NCBI RefSeq assembly: GCF_002892795.1
Contig: NZ_PJMC01000006.1
Location: 1-64,000 of the forward strand
Direction of reading: 5' to 3'
Length of the DNA stretch: 64,000 nucleotides
Source of the DNA: Arthrobacter sp. AFG20
Lineage (GTDB): Bacteria > Actinomycetota > Actinomycetes > Actinomycetales > Micrococcaceae
How positions within the stretch are numbered: position 1 is the first letter of the stretch; each line of letters starts with the position of its first letter. The notes under the pieces were generated by a model, which searched no databases, was not told where the DNA came from, and saw nothing but the letters and a program-made list of their open reading frames with translations. Positions 34,071-42,670 of this stretch are shown piece by piece. Made by a program: the position numbers and the translations under genes.

Positions 34071-34553
34071 TTACCGGCCCCGGCCGGCCTGCACCCTGCG
34101 GCGGTGGGCAGCAGCGCGCAGCTGGATGATCCGGGCTGCGCCCGCCATGGCCACGAGGACACCTCCGCCTACTGCCGCGATGAAGAGGGACATCCCGAGG
34201 GACACCGCGCCTTCAAGGCCGAAGAACTTCACCTGGACGAGTTCCTGGTTCTGCAGGATGAAGATGATCAGCAGCACCAGTACCACCAGCGCCGAGGCCA
34301 CCGCCGCCCAGATCATACCGGCGCGCGTCACCTGCCGTTCCGGCTCCGCCAGGCCGGGCCGTGGTGACGCGGCTCCGTCGTAGCCCGGGATCGCGGCCGT
34401 GCCAGGGTGGCGGGCCGCGGCGCCGGTACCCGCCGCCGCTGCGGTCGGTGCCGGGTCAAGGGGCTCGGCGGCGCCTGGCTGGCCTGCCGCCGGGCTCGCT
34501 GGCCGGGGCGTTTCCGGATCGGCCGGGTTTCCGCCCGGCTGGCTTTGCTGCAT
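34071..34553 (-). CDS. LapA-domain (DUF1049) membrane protein
   Basis: A 160-residue protein. A long Pro/Ala-rich disordered N-terminus (about 75 residues) leads to RQVTRAGMIWAAVASALVVL, the first of two membrane helices, then the conserved FILQNQELVQVKFFGLEG turn and a second helix, with a basic C-terminus. This is the lipopolysaccharide-assembly-protein-A-like (DUF1049) fold; the family name should not be taken as function in an actinobacterium. GGAAGGA precedes ATG 34553, so the 26 extra upstream codons are dropped. Convergent with the SRPBCC gene. Confidence 0.87.
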   Translation of the reverse strand: MQQSQPGGNPADPETPRPASPAAGQPGAAEPLDPAPTAAAAGTGAAARHPGTAAIPGYDGAASPRPGLAEPERQVTRAGMIWAAVASALVVLVLLIIFILQNQELVQVKFFGLEGAVSLGMSLFIAAVGGGVLVAMAGAARIIQLRAAAHRRRVQAGRGR

Positions 34554-34803
34554 GCGGATGTTCCTTCCTTGACGGTTGGTCCAGGTGACCGGCCTGTGCA
34601 CATCGCCGGCGCCCAGTCCGATCATAGGCACAATGGTCCCGCATTAGTAAGCATGCTTGCAATCTGCGGCCCCAGGCGATGGAACCACGCAGTTCAATGA
34701 ACTGCCGACGAGTGTCCCGGGGTGTTCTACACTCGGAAGTAGACATACGGGGCGTACTTGTCCGAAGTAGTACACGGCCGCCCCGAAGGGAGGAATACCC
34801 CCG

Positions 34804-35853
34804 ATGCGCCGCAATCGTGTTATCGCTGGAACGACCGCTTTCCTCTTGGCCGTCACTGGGCTTTGGGCTGCGTCCCTCGCCATCGGCGGTGGGAACACCC
34901 CTGGGGAGGTGCCGCAACCAACGACGACTCTTAGTCCGGGTTCAATACCGTCCCCTAACAAGCCCAGGACCCCTGCCCCCGATGTTCGGATCGCTGCTGT
35001 CGGTGACATGAACGGCGTCAGAAACGTTGAGCCTAATAGCCCGTCCGGCCGGAACGGTGCGGCGGTCACCCGGCTCGTGCAGAAGAACCAGATTGACGCG
35101 TTCCTGGGGCTCGGGGACTTCCAGTACGACACCCCGGACTGCGCTGACTACGTGAAGTACTGGACGCCGCTGTGGGGTGGCACGAAGCCCAAGTTGTATT
35201 GGGTATCCGCCCCCAACCACGACTGGCAACCGGGCCGTAACGAGGACCTCGACAACTTCATGAATGGCCAGTGCCAAGGTGCCCCGGCGAAGGCTGCGAT
35301 CAACCGGCAGCGCGGGTTCATCGGGAACGGGGACCCGTACTCGAAGGACTTCGGGAACTGGCACTTCGCGTTCCTGTCGTCCGCGCACTGGCGGTACGAC
35401 CCCGCGAAGGCTGCGGCGTCGACGACATGGCTGGACGGCGACCTGGCTGCTGCCAAGGCGGCGGGCAAATACCTGGCAGTTGTCTACCACGAACCGTACT
35501 TCACGTCGAACACCGGCGAACATAAGCGGGCCGCCGACCACAAGCCGTGGATCGACGTGATGTATAAGCACCGGGTCCGTCTGACCCTGTCGGGGTCACA
35601 ACACAACTACGAACGCTCATGTCCAGTGAACAACAAGGACGAGTGCGTCAGTGACGGGATGACAGCGTTCCAGGTATCCACGGGAGGCATCGGCCTCCGC
35701 TCCTTCACTAACAGTCCGTCGTACATCGTGAAGAGGTTCAGCAACACCCACGGGTTCCTTCGAATGACACTCCGGGACAACGGGTCCTTCAGTTGGAACT
35801 TCGTTCCCACGTCGGGCCCGGGCAAGGACGCGGGAACGCGTTCCGGACCGTAA
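34804..35853 (+). CDS. Exported metallophosphoesterase
   Basis: Calcineurin-like phosphatase, 349 residues, with an N-terminal signal/anchor (MRRNRVIAGTTAFLLAVTGLW) and a Pro/Thr-rich linker. Metal motifs in order: AAVGDMNG, FLGLGDFQYD, APNHDW (in place of GNHD/E), YHEPYF, and GSQHNYERS (in place of GHxH). AGGA at 34791-34794 is a ribosome site. It resembles acid-phosphatase-like exported phosphatases; the substrate is unknown. Its codon use has more T-ending codons than nearby genes, and it sits directly beside tRNA-Arg, so lateral arrival is possible. Direct repeats of about 17 bases (34734 and 34762) lie in its promoter region. Confidence 0.87.
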   Translation: MRRNRVIAGTTAFLLAVTGLWAASLAIGGGNTPGEVPQPTTTLSPGSIPSPNKPRTPAPDVRIAAVGDMNGVRNVEPNSPSGRNGAAVTRLVQKNQIDAFLGLGDFQYDTPDCADYVKYWTPLWGGTKPKLYWVSAPNHDWQPGRNEDLDNFMNGQCQGAPAKAAINRQRGFIGNGDPYSKDFGNWHFAFLSSAHWRYDPAKAAASTTWLDGDLAAAKAAGKYLAVVYHEPYFTSNTGEHKRAADHKPWIDVMYKHRVRLTLSGSQHNYERSCPVNNKDECVSDGMTAFQVSTGGIGLRSFTNSPSYIVKRFSNTHGFLRMTLRDNGSFSWNFVPTSGPGKDAGTRSGP

Positions 35854-35873
35854 GAAGCCGCCGCCAAAACCAG

Positions 35874-35915
35874 AAGCGGTCCTGACTGGCGTTTGCGCAA
35901 GTCAGGACCGCTTTT
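35874..35915. terminator. Bidirectional terminator
   Basis: AAGCGGTCCTGACT (35874-35887) pairs with AGTCAGGACCGCTT (35900-35913), followed by TT. It serves the metallophosphoesterase gene and, on the other strand, tRNA-Arg (TTCTGGTTTT follows). Confidence 0.88.
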
Positions 35916-35920
35916 AGCCG

Positions 35921-35993
35921 TGCCCCAGGAGGGAATCGAACCCCCGACCGGCGGATTAGAAGGCCGCTGCTCTATCCCCTGAGCTACTGGGGC
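35921..35993 (-). tRNA. tRNA-Arg (anticodon TCT)
   Basis: Minus-strand cloverleaf: acceptor GCCCCAG with CTGGGGC, anticodon arm GCGGC-CTTCTAA-TCCGC (anticodon TCT; the innermost pair is a C-T mismatch), T-arm GGTTCGATTCC. Discriminator A; CCA not encoded. Confidence 0.95.
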
Positions 35994-36174
35994 AACTGGT
36001 TTCCCGGCTTCCCGGGTGCCTGAAAAAGTCTACATTGCCTGCGGGCCCGTCGGCGGCACCGGGCAGAACGTTTCGGTTATCCACATACAGCATTGCGTAC
36101 CTCCCGGCGGTCGCGTCGGCAGTTGATGCTGGAAGTGCCTGCTAGGGCAAGACACTTCGAGACAGGACACCAAG

Positions 36175-36744
36175 ATGAGTGACAACATTACGGTCCGGGG
36201 CTTCGTCGCCACGGAGATCCGCAGTTCCACAACTCCCGGGGGCGTGCCCACCGCCTCATTCCGCCTCGGTTCCGCTGAACGGCGGTACGACCGCACGGCC
36301 AACGCCTGGGTGGACGGCAACATCAACTGGTTCACCGTCCAGGGATACCGGCAGCTGGCCGGGAACATGGGGTGCAGCATCAAGAAGGGCCAGCGAGTCG
36401 TCGTCGTGGGCAAGCTGAAGATGCGCAGCTGGGAGAAAGACGGCCGCACCTACCACGACGCCGAGATCGACGCGGACGCGGTGGGCCACGATCTCAAATG
36501 GGGCACCGCCAACTTCATCCGCAATTCGGGAAACCCGCAGGCCGCTGACGGATTCGGCCCCGCGAACGGCGACCGCAGCGCCTCCGGATCCTCAGGCGTG
36601 GCCGGGGACGGCTCCGACGAGGACCGGGAGGAAGATGACGAAGCCGAAGAAGACCCGGCTGCGGCGGGCATCTTCCTCGACGACGCCGGCGACGAGTTGC
36701 AGCTCGACCCCGAAACGGGCGAACTGACGGGAGCCGCTGCCTGA
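36175..36744 (+). CDS. ssb: Single-stranded DNA-binding protein
   Basis: OB-fold SSB of 189 residues. The N-terminal ITVRGFVATEIRSSTTPGG and the core WVDGNINWFTVQGYRQLAGN plus GQRVVVVGKLKMRSWEKDGRTYHDAEIDAD are typical. The C-terminal half is acidic (DEDREEDDEAEED), but the extreme tip ends TGELTGAAA instead of the DDDIPF tip used to recruit partners in classical SSB. This points to a secondary SSB, such as the SsbB type of actinobacteria, rather than the essential replication SSB. Confidence 0.92.
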   Translation: MSDNITVRGFVATEIRSSTTPGGVPTASFRLGSAERRYDRTANAWVDGNINWFTVQGYRQLAGNMGCSIKKGQRVVVVGKLKMRSWEKDGRTYHDAEIDADAVGHDLKWGTANFIRNSGNPQAADGFGPANGDRSASGSSGVAGDGSDEDREEDDEAEEDPAAAGIFLDDAGDELQLDPETGELTGAAA

Positions 36745-36801
36745 ACGCAGGTGGCCTGCGGCACTGCACCCCCTGGCGGTGCCGCATGGCAGAATGGCAG
36801 C

Positions 36802-37368
36802 GTGATACGAGCGACTACGTTCCAGCGGAACAAAGCACTCCGCGGCAATGCCACTGGTGCCCGGGGAAATGCCAAGAAGGTTACCGGCCGGCTCGCATGG
36901 GCGGTTGTTGTCGTGTCGCTAGCCGCCTGCACGGCACCGGGAGATCAGGCGACTGTGAACCAGACGGCGGAAGCACAGGCCGCCGGGGAACAGGCAGCCA
37001 CTCAAGCGGCAGCGGCAGCAACAGCCTCGGCGAAACCGTCGGCGCCTGCGGCAGCCACCAAGGCCGCTGCCGGGGCCACGGCCACGCTGCAGCGGACCGT
37101 GGCTGACGTCCTGGGGAGCGTAGTCGCAGCCAACTCCAAGCCGGCTACGGCGGACATCACCTCAGCCCTCACGGCGGCAGGCGTTCCGGCGCGGAGCCTC
37201 GAGGTCTCGGCAGGGCGCACGCCCACCGGACTTGAGGTGGATTCCATGGAAGCGGCGGTTGTCCAGGCCAAGGAATGCGTGATCGGCCAGATCCGCGACC
37301 GGAAGGTGACGGTGACAGTGCTGCCGGCACTGTCGAACGGCAAGTGTTTCGTAGGAGCCGCCGGCTGA
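36802..37368 (+). CDS. Ala-rich lipoprotein, DUF6993-like
   Basis: A 188-residue predicted lipoprotein. From GTG 36802 the N-terminus is basic, followed by LAWAVVVVSLAAC with the lipobox LAAC. A long Ala/Thr/Lys low-complexity linker follows, then a compact C-terminal domain (TADITSALTAAGVPARSLEVS, VQAKECVIGQIRDRKVTV, NGKCFVGAAG) with two Cys that may form a disulfide. I associate this domain with DUF6993 of Micrococcaceae from memory. Surface role unknown. It precedes ettA by 45 bases, but ettA has its own leaderless promoter. Confidence 0.72.
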   Translation: MIRATTFQRNKALRGNATGARGNAKKVTGRLAWAVVVVSLAACTAPGDQATVNQTAEAQAAGEQAATQAAAAATASAKPSAPAAATKAAAGATATLQRTVADVLGSVVAANSKPATADITSALTAAGVPARSLEVSAGRTPTGLEVDSMEAAVVQAKECVIGQIRDRKVTVTVLPALSNGKCFVGAAG

Positions 37369-37400
37369 GCACGGAATGTGAGATATCACCGCCAACCCAC

Positions 37401-37406
37401 TAGATT
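37401..37406 (+). promoter_or_regulatory. Leaderless -10 box of ettA
   Basis: TAGATT, seven bases (TGGAACC), then ATG at 37414. It selects 37414 over the earlier in-frame ATG at 37378. Confidence 0.55.
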
Positions 37407-37413
37407 TGGAACC

Positions 37414-39096
37414 ATGGCGGAATTTATCTACACAATGACCAAGGCCCGAAAGGCTGTTGGCGAAAAACTTATTCTCGACGACGTCAGCATGTCGTTCTTC
37501 CCGGGCGCCAAGATCGGCGTCGTTGGCCCCAACGGTGCCGGTAAGTCCACCATCCTGAAAATCATGGCCGGCCTGGACACCCCGTCAAACGGTGAAGCCC
37601 GGCTGAGCCCCGGCTACACCGTGGGCATCCTGCTGCAGGAACCGCCGCTGAACGAGGAGAAGACCGTCCTGGGCAACGTCCAGGAAGGCGTTGGCGAGAT
37701 CTACGGCAAGATCCAGCGCTTCAACGAGATCTCCGAGGAAATGGCCAGTCCGGACGCTGACTACGACAAGCTCCTTGAGGAGATGGGCCACCTGCAGGAG
37801 GCCATCGACTCCGCGGACGCCTGGGACCTGGACTCCCAGCTCGAGCAGGCCATGGACGCCCTCCGCTGCCCGCCGGCCGACGCGGATGTCACCCTGCTCT
37901 CCGGCGGTGAGCGCCGCCGCGTGGCGCTCTGCAAGCTGCTCCTGCAGAAGCCGGACCTCCTGCTGCTTGACGAGCCCACCAACCACCTGGACGCCGAGAG
38001 CGTGCTGTGGCTGGAACAGCACCTCTCCTCCTACGAGGGCGCCGTTCTCGCCGTCACCCACGACCGGTACTTCCTGGACCACGTCGCGGAATGGATTGCC
38101 GAGGTGGACCGCGGCCACCTGTACCCGTATGAGGGCAACTACTCCACCTACCTGGAGAAGAAGCGCGCCCGCCTGGAAGTCCAGGGCAAAAAGGACGCCA
38201 AGCAGGCCAAGCGGCTCTCCGAGGAACTCGAATGGGTCCGCTCCAACGCCAAGGGCCGGCAGACCAAGTCCAAGGCACGTCTGGCACGCTATGAGGAAAT
38301 GGCGGCCGAGGCGGACCGCACCCGGAAGCTGGACTTCGAAGAGATCCAGATCCCGCCGGGGCCGCGCCTCGGCGGAGTGGTGCTGGAAGCCAAGAACCTG
38401 CAGAAGGGGTTCGATGACCGCACCCTGATCGACGGCCTGTCCTTCTCCCTGCCCCGCAACGGCATCGTCGGTGTCATCGGCCCGAACGGTGTGGGCAAGT
38501 CCACGCTGTTCAAGACCATCGTGGGCCTTGAACCCCTCGACGGCGGGGAGCTGAAGATCGGCGACTCGGTCAAGATCTCCTACGCCGACCAGAGCCGCGG
38601 CGGCATCGACCCCAACAAGACCCTGTGGGAAGTTGTTTCCGACGGCCTGGACTTCATCCAGGTGGGCAACGTCGAAATGCCGTCCCGCGCGTACGTTGCG
38701 GCGTTCGGGTTCAAGGGACCGGACCAGCAGAAGAAGGCAGGCGTGCTCTCCGGCGGTGAGCGTAACCGCCTGAACCTGGCGCTGACCCTCAAGCAGGGCG
38801 GAAACCTGCTCCTGCTCGACGAACCGACCAACGACCTCGACGTCGAAACCCTCAGCAGCCTGGAAAACGCGCTGCTGGAGTTCCCGGGCTGCGCCGTCGT
38901 GGTCTCCCACGACCGCTGGTTCCTGGACCGGGTGGCCACCCACATCCTCGCCTATGAAGGTGACGAGGAGAACCCGTCGAAGTGGTACTGGTTTGAGGGC
39001 AACTTCGAATCCTACGAGGAAAACAAGGTACAGCGACTTGGTCCCGACGCCGCCAAGCCGCACCGCGTCACGCACCGCCGCCTGACCCGCGACTAA
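37414..39096 (+). CDS. ettA: Energy-dependent translational throttle protein EttA (ABC-F)
   Basis: Soluble ABC-F ATPase of 560 residues that binds the ribosomal E site and gates the first elongation steps according to ATP/ADP. Two ABC domains: first Walker A GPNGAGKST, signature LSGGERRRVAL, Walker B LLLLDEPTNHLD; then the linker with KGRQTKSKARLARYEEM; second Walker A GPNGVGKST, signature LSGGERNRLNL and LLLLDEPTNDLD. The arm insert in the first domain (EEMGHLQEAIDSADAWDLDSQ) is present. Length matches the family. Confidence 0.96.
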   Translation: MAEFIYTMTKARKAVGEKLILDDVSMSFFPGAKIGVVGPNGAGKSTILKIMAGLDTPSNGEARLSPGYTVGILLQEPPLNEEKTVLGNVQEGVGEIYGKIQRFNEISEEMASPDADYDKLLEEMGHLQEAIDSADAWDLDSQLEQAMDALRCPPADADVTLLSGGERRRVALCKLLLQKPDLLLLDEPTNHLDAESVLWLEQHLSSYEGAVLAVTHDRYFLDHVAEWIAEVDRGHLYPYEGNYSTYLEKKRARLEVQGKKDAKQAKRLSEELEWVRSNAKGRQTKSKARLARYEEMAAEADRTRKLDFEEIQIPPGPRLGGVVLEAKNLQKGFDDRTLIDGLSFSLPRNGIVGVIGPNGVGKSTLFKTIVGLEPLDGGELKIGDSVKISYADQSRGGIDPNKTLWEVVSDGLDFIQVGNVEMPSRAYVAAFGFKGPDQQKKAGVLSGGERNRLNLALTLKQGGNLLLLDEPTNDLDVETLSSLENALLEFPGCAVVVSHDRWFLDRVATHILAYEGDEENPSKWYWFEGNFESYEENKVQRLGPDAAKPHRVTHRRLTRD

Positions 39097-39140
39097 CCAA
39101 GCCGCGGCTCATCAAGCACTGAAATTAGGCGCTGGGCACG

Positions 39141-39188
39141 AAAAAGGCCGGCCCCGGGTTGACGAGATCAACCCGGGGCCGGCCTTTT
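39141..39188. terminator. Bidirectional terminator between ettA and tesB
   Basis: AAAAAGGCCGGCCCCGGGTT then GA (39141-39162) pairs with TCAACCCGGGGCCGGCCTTT (39168-39187); loop CGAGA, T-runs on both strands. Confidence 0.93.
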
Positions 39189-39206
39189 CGTGTTGCCGCG
39201 AGTCCG

Positions 39207-40178
39207 TCAGGCCTTGCGCATCTGGTGCTGCAGGATCTTGGTCTGCACGGCGCCGGCCACCTTGCTCTTGATGTCCGTCGGCACCCGGACCATGCCCTCC
39301 TGCGCCACGGATGCCACGTGTAGGCCCTCCCGGTTGAAGATCTTGCCGGTTGCCAGGCCCCGCGCTCCCTGGGCGCTGGGCGATTCCTGCACGTACAGGA
39401 GCCACTCGTCAACGCGCACGGGACGGTGCCACCACATGGCATGGTCGAGGCTCGCCACGCTCATGCCCGGCGTGATCCAGCTCAGCCCGTGCTTGCGAAG
39501 AATCGACTCCAGCAGCGTGTAGTCGCTGGCGTAGGCCAGCGCGGCGCGGTGTGTGTTGGCGTTGTCCGGCATGGGGCTGAAGGTCTTCATCCACACGGCG
39601 TTGCGCGCTTCCTTCTTCCCCGTGGCCGCCACATACAGTGCGGGATCCACATGGCGGATGTCGAAGGGCCGTTCGTACGCCCAGTGCCGGGCGACGGGGT
39701 GGTCAAACTTGCCCAGCAGGTCAGCCGTGCTGGGCAGCGTCTCCGGATCCGGAATACCGGCAGGCATCTCGGACTGGTGCTCAATACCCTCATCGCCGGC
39801 CTGGAACGAAGCAATCATCGACAGAATCGGCGTGCCGTCCTGGTAGGCATGCACGCGCCGGGCCGAGAACGAGCGGCCGTCCCGCAGGCGCTGGACCCCG
39901 AAGGTGATGGGCTTGTTCGCGTCGCCAGGCCGGAGGAAGTAGCCGTGCATGGAATGGACGGTGCGGTCCTCGTCCACAGTGCGCATCCCCGCGACCAGGG
40001 ACTGGGCCAGGACCTGGCCGCCGAAGACGCGCTGGTGCGGCTGGCGCTGCGACGGACCCATGAAAATATCCTCGTCGGTGCGGGCGCCTTCCAGCTCGCC
40101 GAGGTCAAGCAGTTCGAGGAGGGAGTTCGTGGGGTCGTTCGTGGGCAAGGCCTGCAATCCGGCGTCCGCTTCAGTCAT
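39207..40178 (-). CDS. tesB: Acyl-CoA thioesterase II
   Basis: Hydrolyses acyl-CoA to free fatty acid and CoA; 323 residues made of two hotdog domains. The first has DIFMGPSQRQPHQRVFGGQVLAQSL and HSMHGYFLRPGD; the second has YTLLESILRKHGLSW and SLDHAMWWHRPVRVDEWLLYVQ, followed by ARGLATGKIFNREGLHVASVAQEGMVR with the catalytic Asp/Thr/Gln region. ATG 40178 is preceded six bases upstream by TAGAGT, so the gene is leaderless. It is divergent from the 40242 gene, which also looks leaderless. Confidence 0.93.
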   Translation of the reverse strand: MTEADAGLQALPTNDPTNSLLELLDLGELEGARTDEDIFMGPSQRQPHQRVFGGQVLAQSLVAGMRTVDEDRTVHSMHGYFLRPGDANKPITFGVQRLRDGRSFSARRVHAYQDGTPILSMIASFQAGDEGIEHQSEMPAGIPDPETLPSTADLLGKFDHPVARHWAYERPFDIRHVDPALYVAATGKKEARNAVWMKTFSPMPDNANTHRAALAYASDYTLLESILRKHGLSWITPGMSVASLDHAMWWHRPVRVDEWLLYVQESPSAQGARGLATGKIFNREGLHVASVAQEGMVRVPTDIKSKVAGAVQTKILQHQMRKA

Positions 40179-40184
40179 GGTTTG

Positions 40185-40190
40185 ACTCTA
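40185..40190 (-). promoter_or_regulatory. Leaderless -10 box of tesB
   Basis: TAGAGT on the minus strand, then CAAACC, then ATG at 40178. Confidence 0.55.
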
Positions 40191-40228
40191 GACGGCACCC
40201 CGGCACCGCTCAACCGAGCCCAAGCCGG

Positions 40229-40234
40229 TAGTGT
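40229..40234 (+). promoter_or_regulatory. Leaderless -10 box of the 40242 gene
   Basis: TAGTGT, seven bases (TCTTAAC), then GTG at 40242. With the tesB box it makes a compact divergent promoter pair. Confidence 0.55.
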
Positions 40235-40241
40235 TCTTAAC

Positions 40242-40904
40242 GTGTCTGATCTCCTTACCCAGTCTTTCCGCTTCGCCGACCCCCGCGACCTCGCCGACCT
40301 GAAGACCTTCGTCACCCGCGCGAAGGCCATCGACGACGGCGCCATCCGCCTGCAGGCGGCCGGCACGGTCCTGGCCGCCTACGTGTGCGTGCTCCGGCCC
40401 CGGATCCTGGGGGAGTCCACGCCCACGATCCTCGGCCTGCGTACCATGGGCCTCGCTGAGCCGTCCGCCGTTGACGTCACGGTTCCGCTGGCTGCCGTCC
40501 TGGACCGGCTGGCCCGGGCGGGGGAGAACGACACCGATCTTCCGGTCCCGCCGTCGACCGTCACCGAATCATGGGCGGGCGTGGGTGCGCCGCGCGGCGG
40601 CTGGGAACTCGTGGACTCCGTGCCCGACACCGAACTGCGGCAGGCCGCCGAAGCCGGCATCGCCGAGGTGGCCGGGATCGTTCCGGACAAACCCGGAGCC
40701 ATGATCGTGAACAACGCCCGGGCCGCCGTCTGGGGACGCGGGCTCGAGGGCCGGCACGGGGTGCCGGCCGGAGCGGCGTTTGCCGCCCTTGCCCTGGGAT
40801 TCCTGGGCGAGGACGAACAGAAGCTCTACCGTTCCGGGCGCTGGTTCCGGCTCAGCGGCAGCCGCGGGCACGTGCTGGCACGCACCGGCGCCGGACTGCT
40901 TTAG
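40242..40904 (+). CDS. Conserved hypothetical protein
   Basis: A 220-residue protein starting VSDLLTQSFRFADPRDLADL. The N-terminal part (residues 1-95) has KTFVTRAKAIDDGAIRLQAAGTVLAAYVCVLRP, a mixed alpha/beta stretch; the C-terminal half is helical with GIVPDKPGAMIVNNARAAVW and AGAAFAALALGFLGEDE. No signal peptide or membrane helix is evident. I do not recognise a named family, although it looks like a typical Micrococcaceae core protein. The much longer reading from 39426 is antisense to tesB. The start is supported by the leaderless promoter. Confidence 0.8.
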   Translation: MSDLLTQSFRFADPRDLADLKTFVTRAKAIDDGAIRLQAAGTVLAAYVCVLRPRILGESTPTILGLRTMGLAEPSAVDVTVPLAAVLDRLARAGENDTDLPVPPSTVTESWAGVGAPRGGWELVDSVPDTELRQAAEAGIAEVAGIVPDKPGAMIVNNARAAVWGRGLEGRHGVPAGAAFAALALGFLGEDEQKLYRSGRWFRLSGSRGHVLARTGAGLL

Positions 40905-40941
40905 GCGGCCGCTACCTGGCGGCGCGAAGCAGCCGCCGGTA

Positions 40942-41415
40942 TCAGCCCTGCGCCTCGGACGGGCTGTTCACCATCGAGAGCGCGGCGCGCTCCATGTAAT
41001 CCCACAGCGTTCCCTCATGCAGTGGCGGCAGGCCCAGGGAATCGACGGCCGTCCGCATGTGGTGCAGCCAGCGGTCCTTCGCCTCGGGCGTCACCCGGAA
41101 CGGCATGTGGCGCATCCGCAGCCGGGGATGGCCGCGCTCCTCGCCGTAGGTGGTGGGGCCGCCCCAATACTGCTCTAAAAACATCAGGAACCGCCGCTTG
41201 GCCGGACCCAGATCCTCCTCCGGATACATGGGCCGCAGCAGCGGATCGGTGGCCACGCCGTCGTAAAAGACGTCAATGAGCTTCACGAAGGTCTCATGGC
41301 CGCCGACGGCGTCGTAGAAGTTGTCCGTGTAGCCCGGCTGGCTGAAGGGGTCGTTGCGCATCAGCGGCTTCCGGACCCCCGGCTCGGGCGGGGTGGGAAG
41401 GGATGGAATGGTCAT
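40942..41415 (-). CDS. glbO: Group II truncated haemoglobin
   Basis: Haem protein of 157 residues in the TrHbO class; binds oxygen or NO and may aid respiration or nitrosative stress defence. Family features: YDAVGGHETFVKLIDVFYDGV (A/B/E helices), LRPMYPEEDLGPAKRRFLMFLEQYWGG with the Tyr/Trp residues of group II, and the proximal His in LRMRHMPFRVTP. The Trp in DRWLHHMRTAVD matches the family. It begins three bases after the mscS stop, so the two genes form one operon. Confidence 0.94.
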   Translation of the reverse strand: MTIPSLPTPPEPGVRKPLMRNDPFSQPGYTDNFYDAVGGHETFVKLIDVFYDGVATDPLLRPMYPEEDLGPAKRRFLMFLEQYWGGPTTYGEERGHPRLRMRHMPFRVTPEAKDRWLHHMRTAVDSLGLPPLHEGTLWDYMERAALSMVNSPSEAQG

Positions 41416-41417
41416 GG

Positions 41418-42080
41418 CTATTCTCCGGCCTTCTGCTGGGGTGCGTGCTCGGCTTCAGCAGCCGTCTCTTCAGGCTCCGCAGGCGGGACGTAGTTGCCCT
41501 GCGAGCGGTTGCCCACGCGGAGGATCTCACCGTTGCGGAGGTACCAGATGGCGCCGTTCTCGTCGCGGACGCGCGTGATCCGCAGCCCGATCGACTCGAC
41601 GACGCCCACCACTTCGCTGGTTTCAATGATGTCGCCGATGCCGTACTGGTCCTCGATGGTGATGAAGATGCCGGCGAGGAAGTCCCTGATCAGCTGCTGG
41701 GCGCCAAAGCCGATGGCGATACCGAGGATTCCCACGCTGGTCAGGAGCGGCGCCACGTCGACGTCGAGGTTCTTCAGCATGTAAATGGTGGTGATGACGG
41801 CGATCATTACGCCGATGCCGCTCTTCAGCAGCGAGCCGATCGTGTTGGCCCGCTGCACGCGCCGCTCATGGTCCAGGGCGCGCAGCGCCGGCGCCACCCA
41901 GCGGAAATGCGGCTTCTTGAACAGTGACGTGCCGCTAGCCACACGCTTGGTGATCCTGGCGATGAGGAAACTCGCGATCAGCCACAGGAGTATGCCTGCG
42001 CCGAGGCTGATGGCCACGCCGGCCAGGTCGAGTCCGGTGGGCTCCAGTGAGGCCGAGGGCGCTGTGAACATGCTGTGCAT
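41418..42080 (-). CDS. MscS-type mechanosensitive channel
   Basis: Small-conductance mechanosensitive channel, 220 residues. Two or three membrane helices (LDLAGVAISLGAGILLWLIASFLI; IGVMIAVITTIYML; VGILGIAIGFGAQQLIRDFLAG is the pore helix), then the beta domain ITIEDQYGIGDIIETSEVVGVVESIGLRITRVRDENGAIWYLRNGEI. The cytoplasmic C-terminal domain is short. AAGGAG lies upstream of ATG 42080. It is the first gene of a pair with glbO. Confidence 0.92.
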   Translation of the reverse strand: MHSMFTAPSASLEPTGLDLAGVAISLGAGILLWLIASFLIARITKRVASGTSLFKKPHFRWVAPALRALDHERRVQRANTIGSLLKSGIGVMIAVITTIYMLKNLDVDVAPLLTSVGILGIAIGFGAQQLIRDFLAGIFITIEDQYGIGDIIETSEVVGVVESIGLRITRVRDENGAIWYLRNGEILRVGNRSQGNYVPPAEPEETAAEAEHAPQQKAGE

Positions 42081-42187
42081 CTGCTGGAAGGCTCCTTGCT
42101 GCTGTCCGGCGGCGGCCGGTCTCCGCGCTGTCCGGGGAGGCCGACCGCTCTTTGGTCGCTTTTAAGCCTAGCGGGGTCTGCCGCTGG

Positions 42188-42667
42188 CTAAGGACTTCCG
42201 GCTGTGGTAATGGGAGCGTGGAGGACGGGGAAATTTACGCTACGGGCAATGAAGCACACCTCGTTGGCCTCATGGTGCATCCGGCCCGCCAACGCGATGT
42301 GCCCGGGATCCGCAACCGTCACCTGCGGGCGCAGCGTTACGGTTTCGAACTGGCCGCTGCCGTCCCGGTTGAGCCGCATCATTCCGGTGGCATTGTCCTC
42401 ATAGGACAGGACCACCACGCCATGCTTCACCGCAACGTGCAGGAAAGACAGCATGTGGCACTGTGCCAGCGCTGTCAGCAGCAGCTGCTCGGGGTTGTAC
42501 CGGGAGCGGTCGCCGTGGAAGGTGGGATCGGCCGAGCCCTGCAGGACCGGCAGCCCGGGAATTTCGATGTCGTGGTCCCTGGAGTAGTCCCGGTAGGACG
42601 ACGTGCCGCTTCCAAGGTTGCCGGTCCAGCGGACTGTCAGCGCATAGCGGTGTTCGTTGAGTGCCAT
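42188..42667 (-). CDS. OsmC family peroxiredoxin
   Basis: A 159-residue OsmC/Ohr-family thiol peroxidase. Both catalytic Cys are in place: ALAQCHMLSFLHVAV and EANEVCFIARSVNFPV, with the conserved Arg/Glu region in GSADPTFHGDRSRYNPEQLLLTAL. It acts on organic hydroperoxides. ATG 42667 lies three bases after the pepN stop (TAGGCAATG), so it is probably translated from the pepN transcript. Confidence 0.93.
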   Translation of the reverse strand: MALNEHRYALTVRWTGNLGSGTSSYRDYSRDHDIEIPGLPVLQGSADPTFHGDRSRYNPEQLLLTALAQCHMLSFLHVAVKHGVVVLSYEDNATGMMRLNRDGSGQFETVTLRPQVTVADPGHIALAGRMHHEANEVCFIARSVNFPVLHAPITTAGSP

Positions 42668-42670
42668 TGC

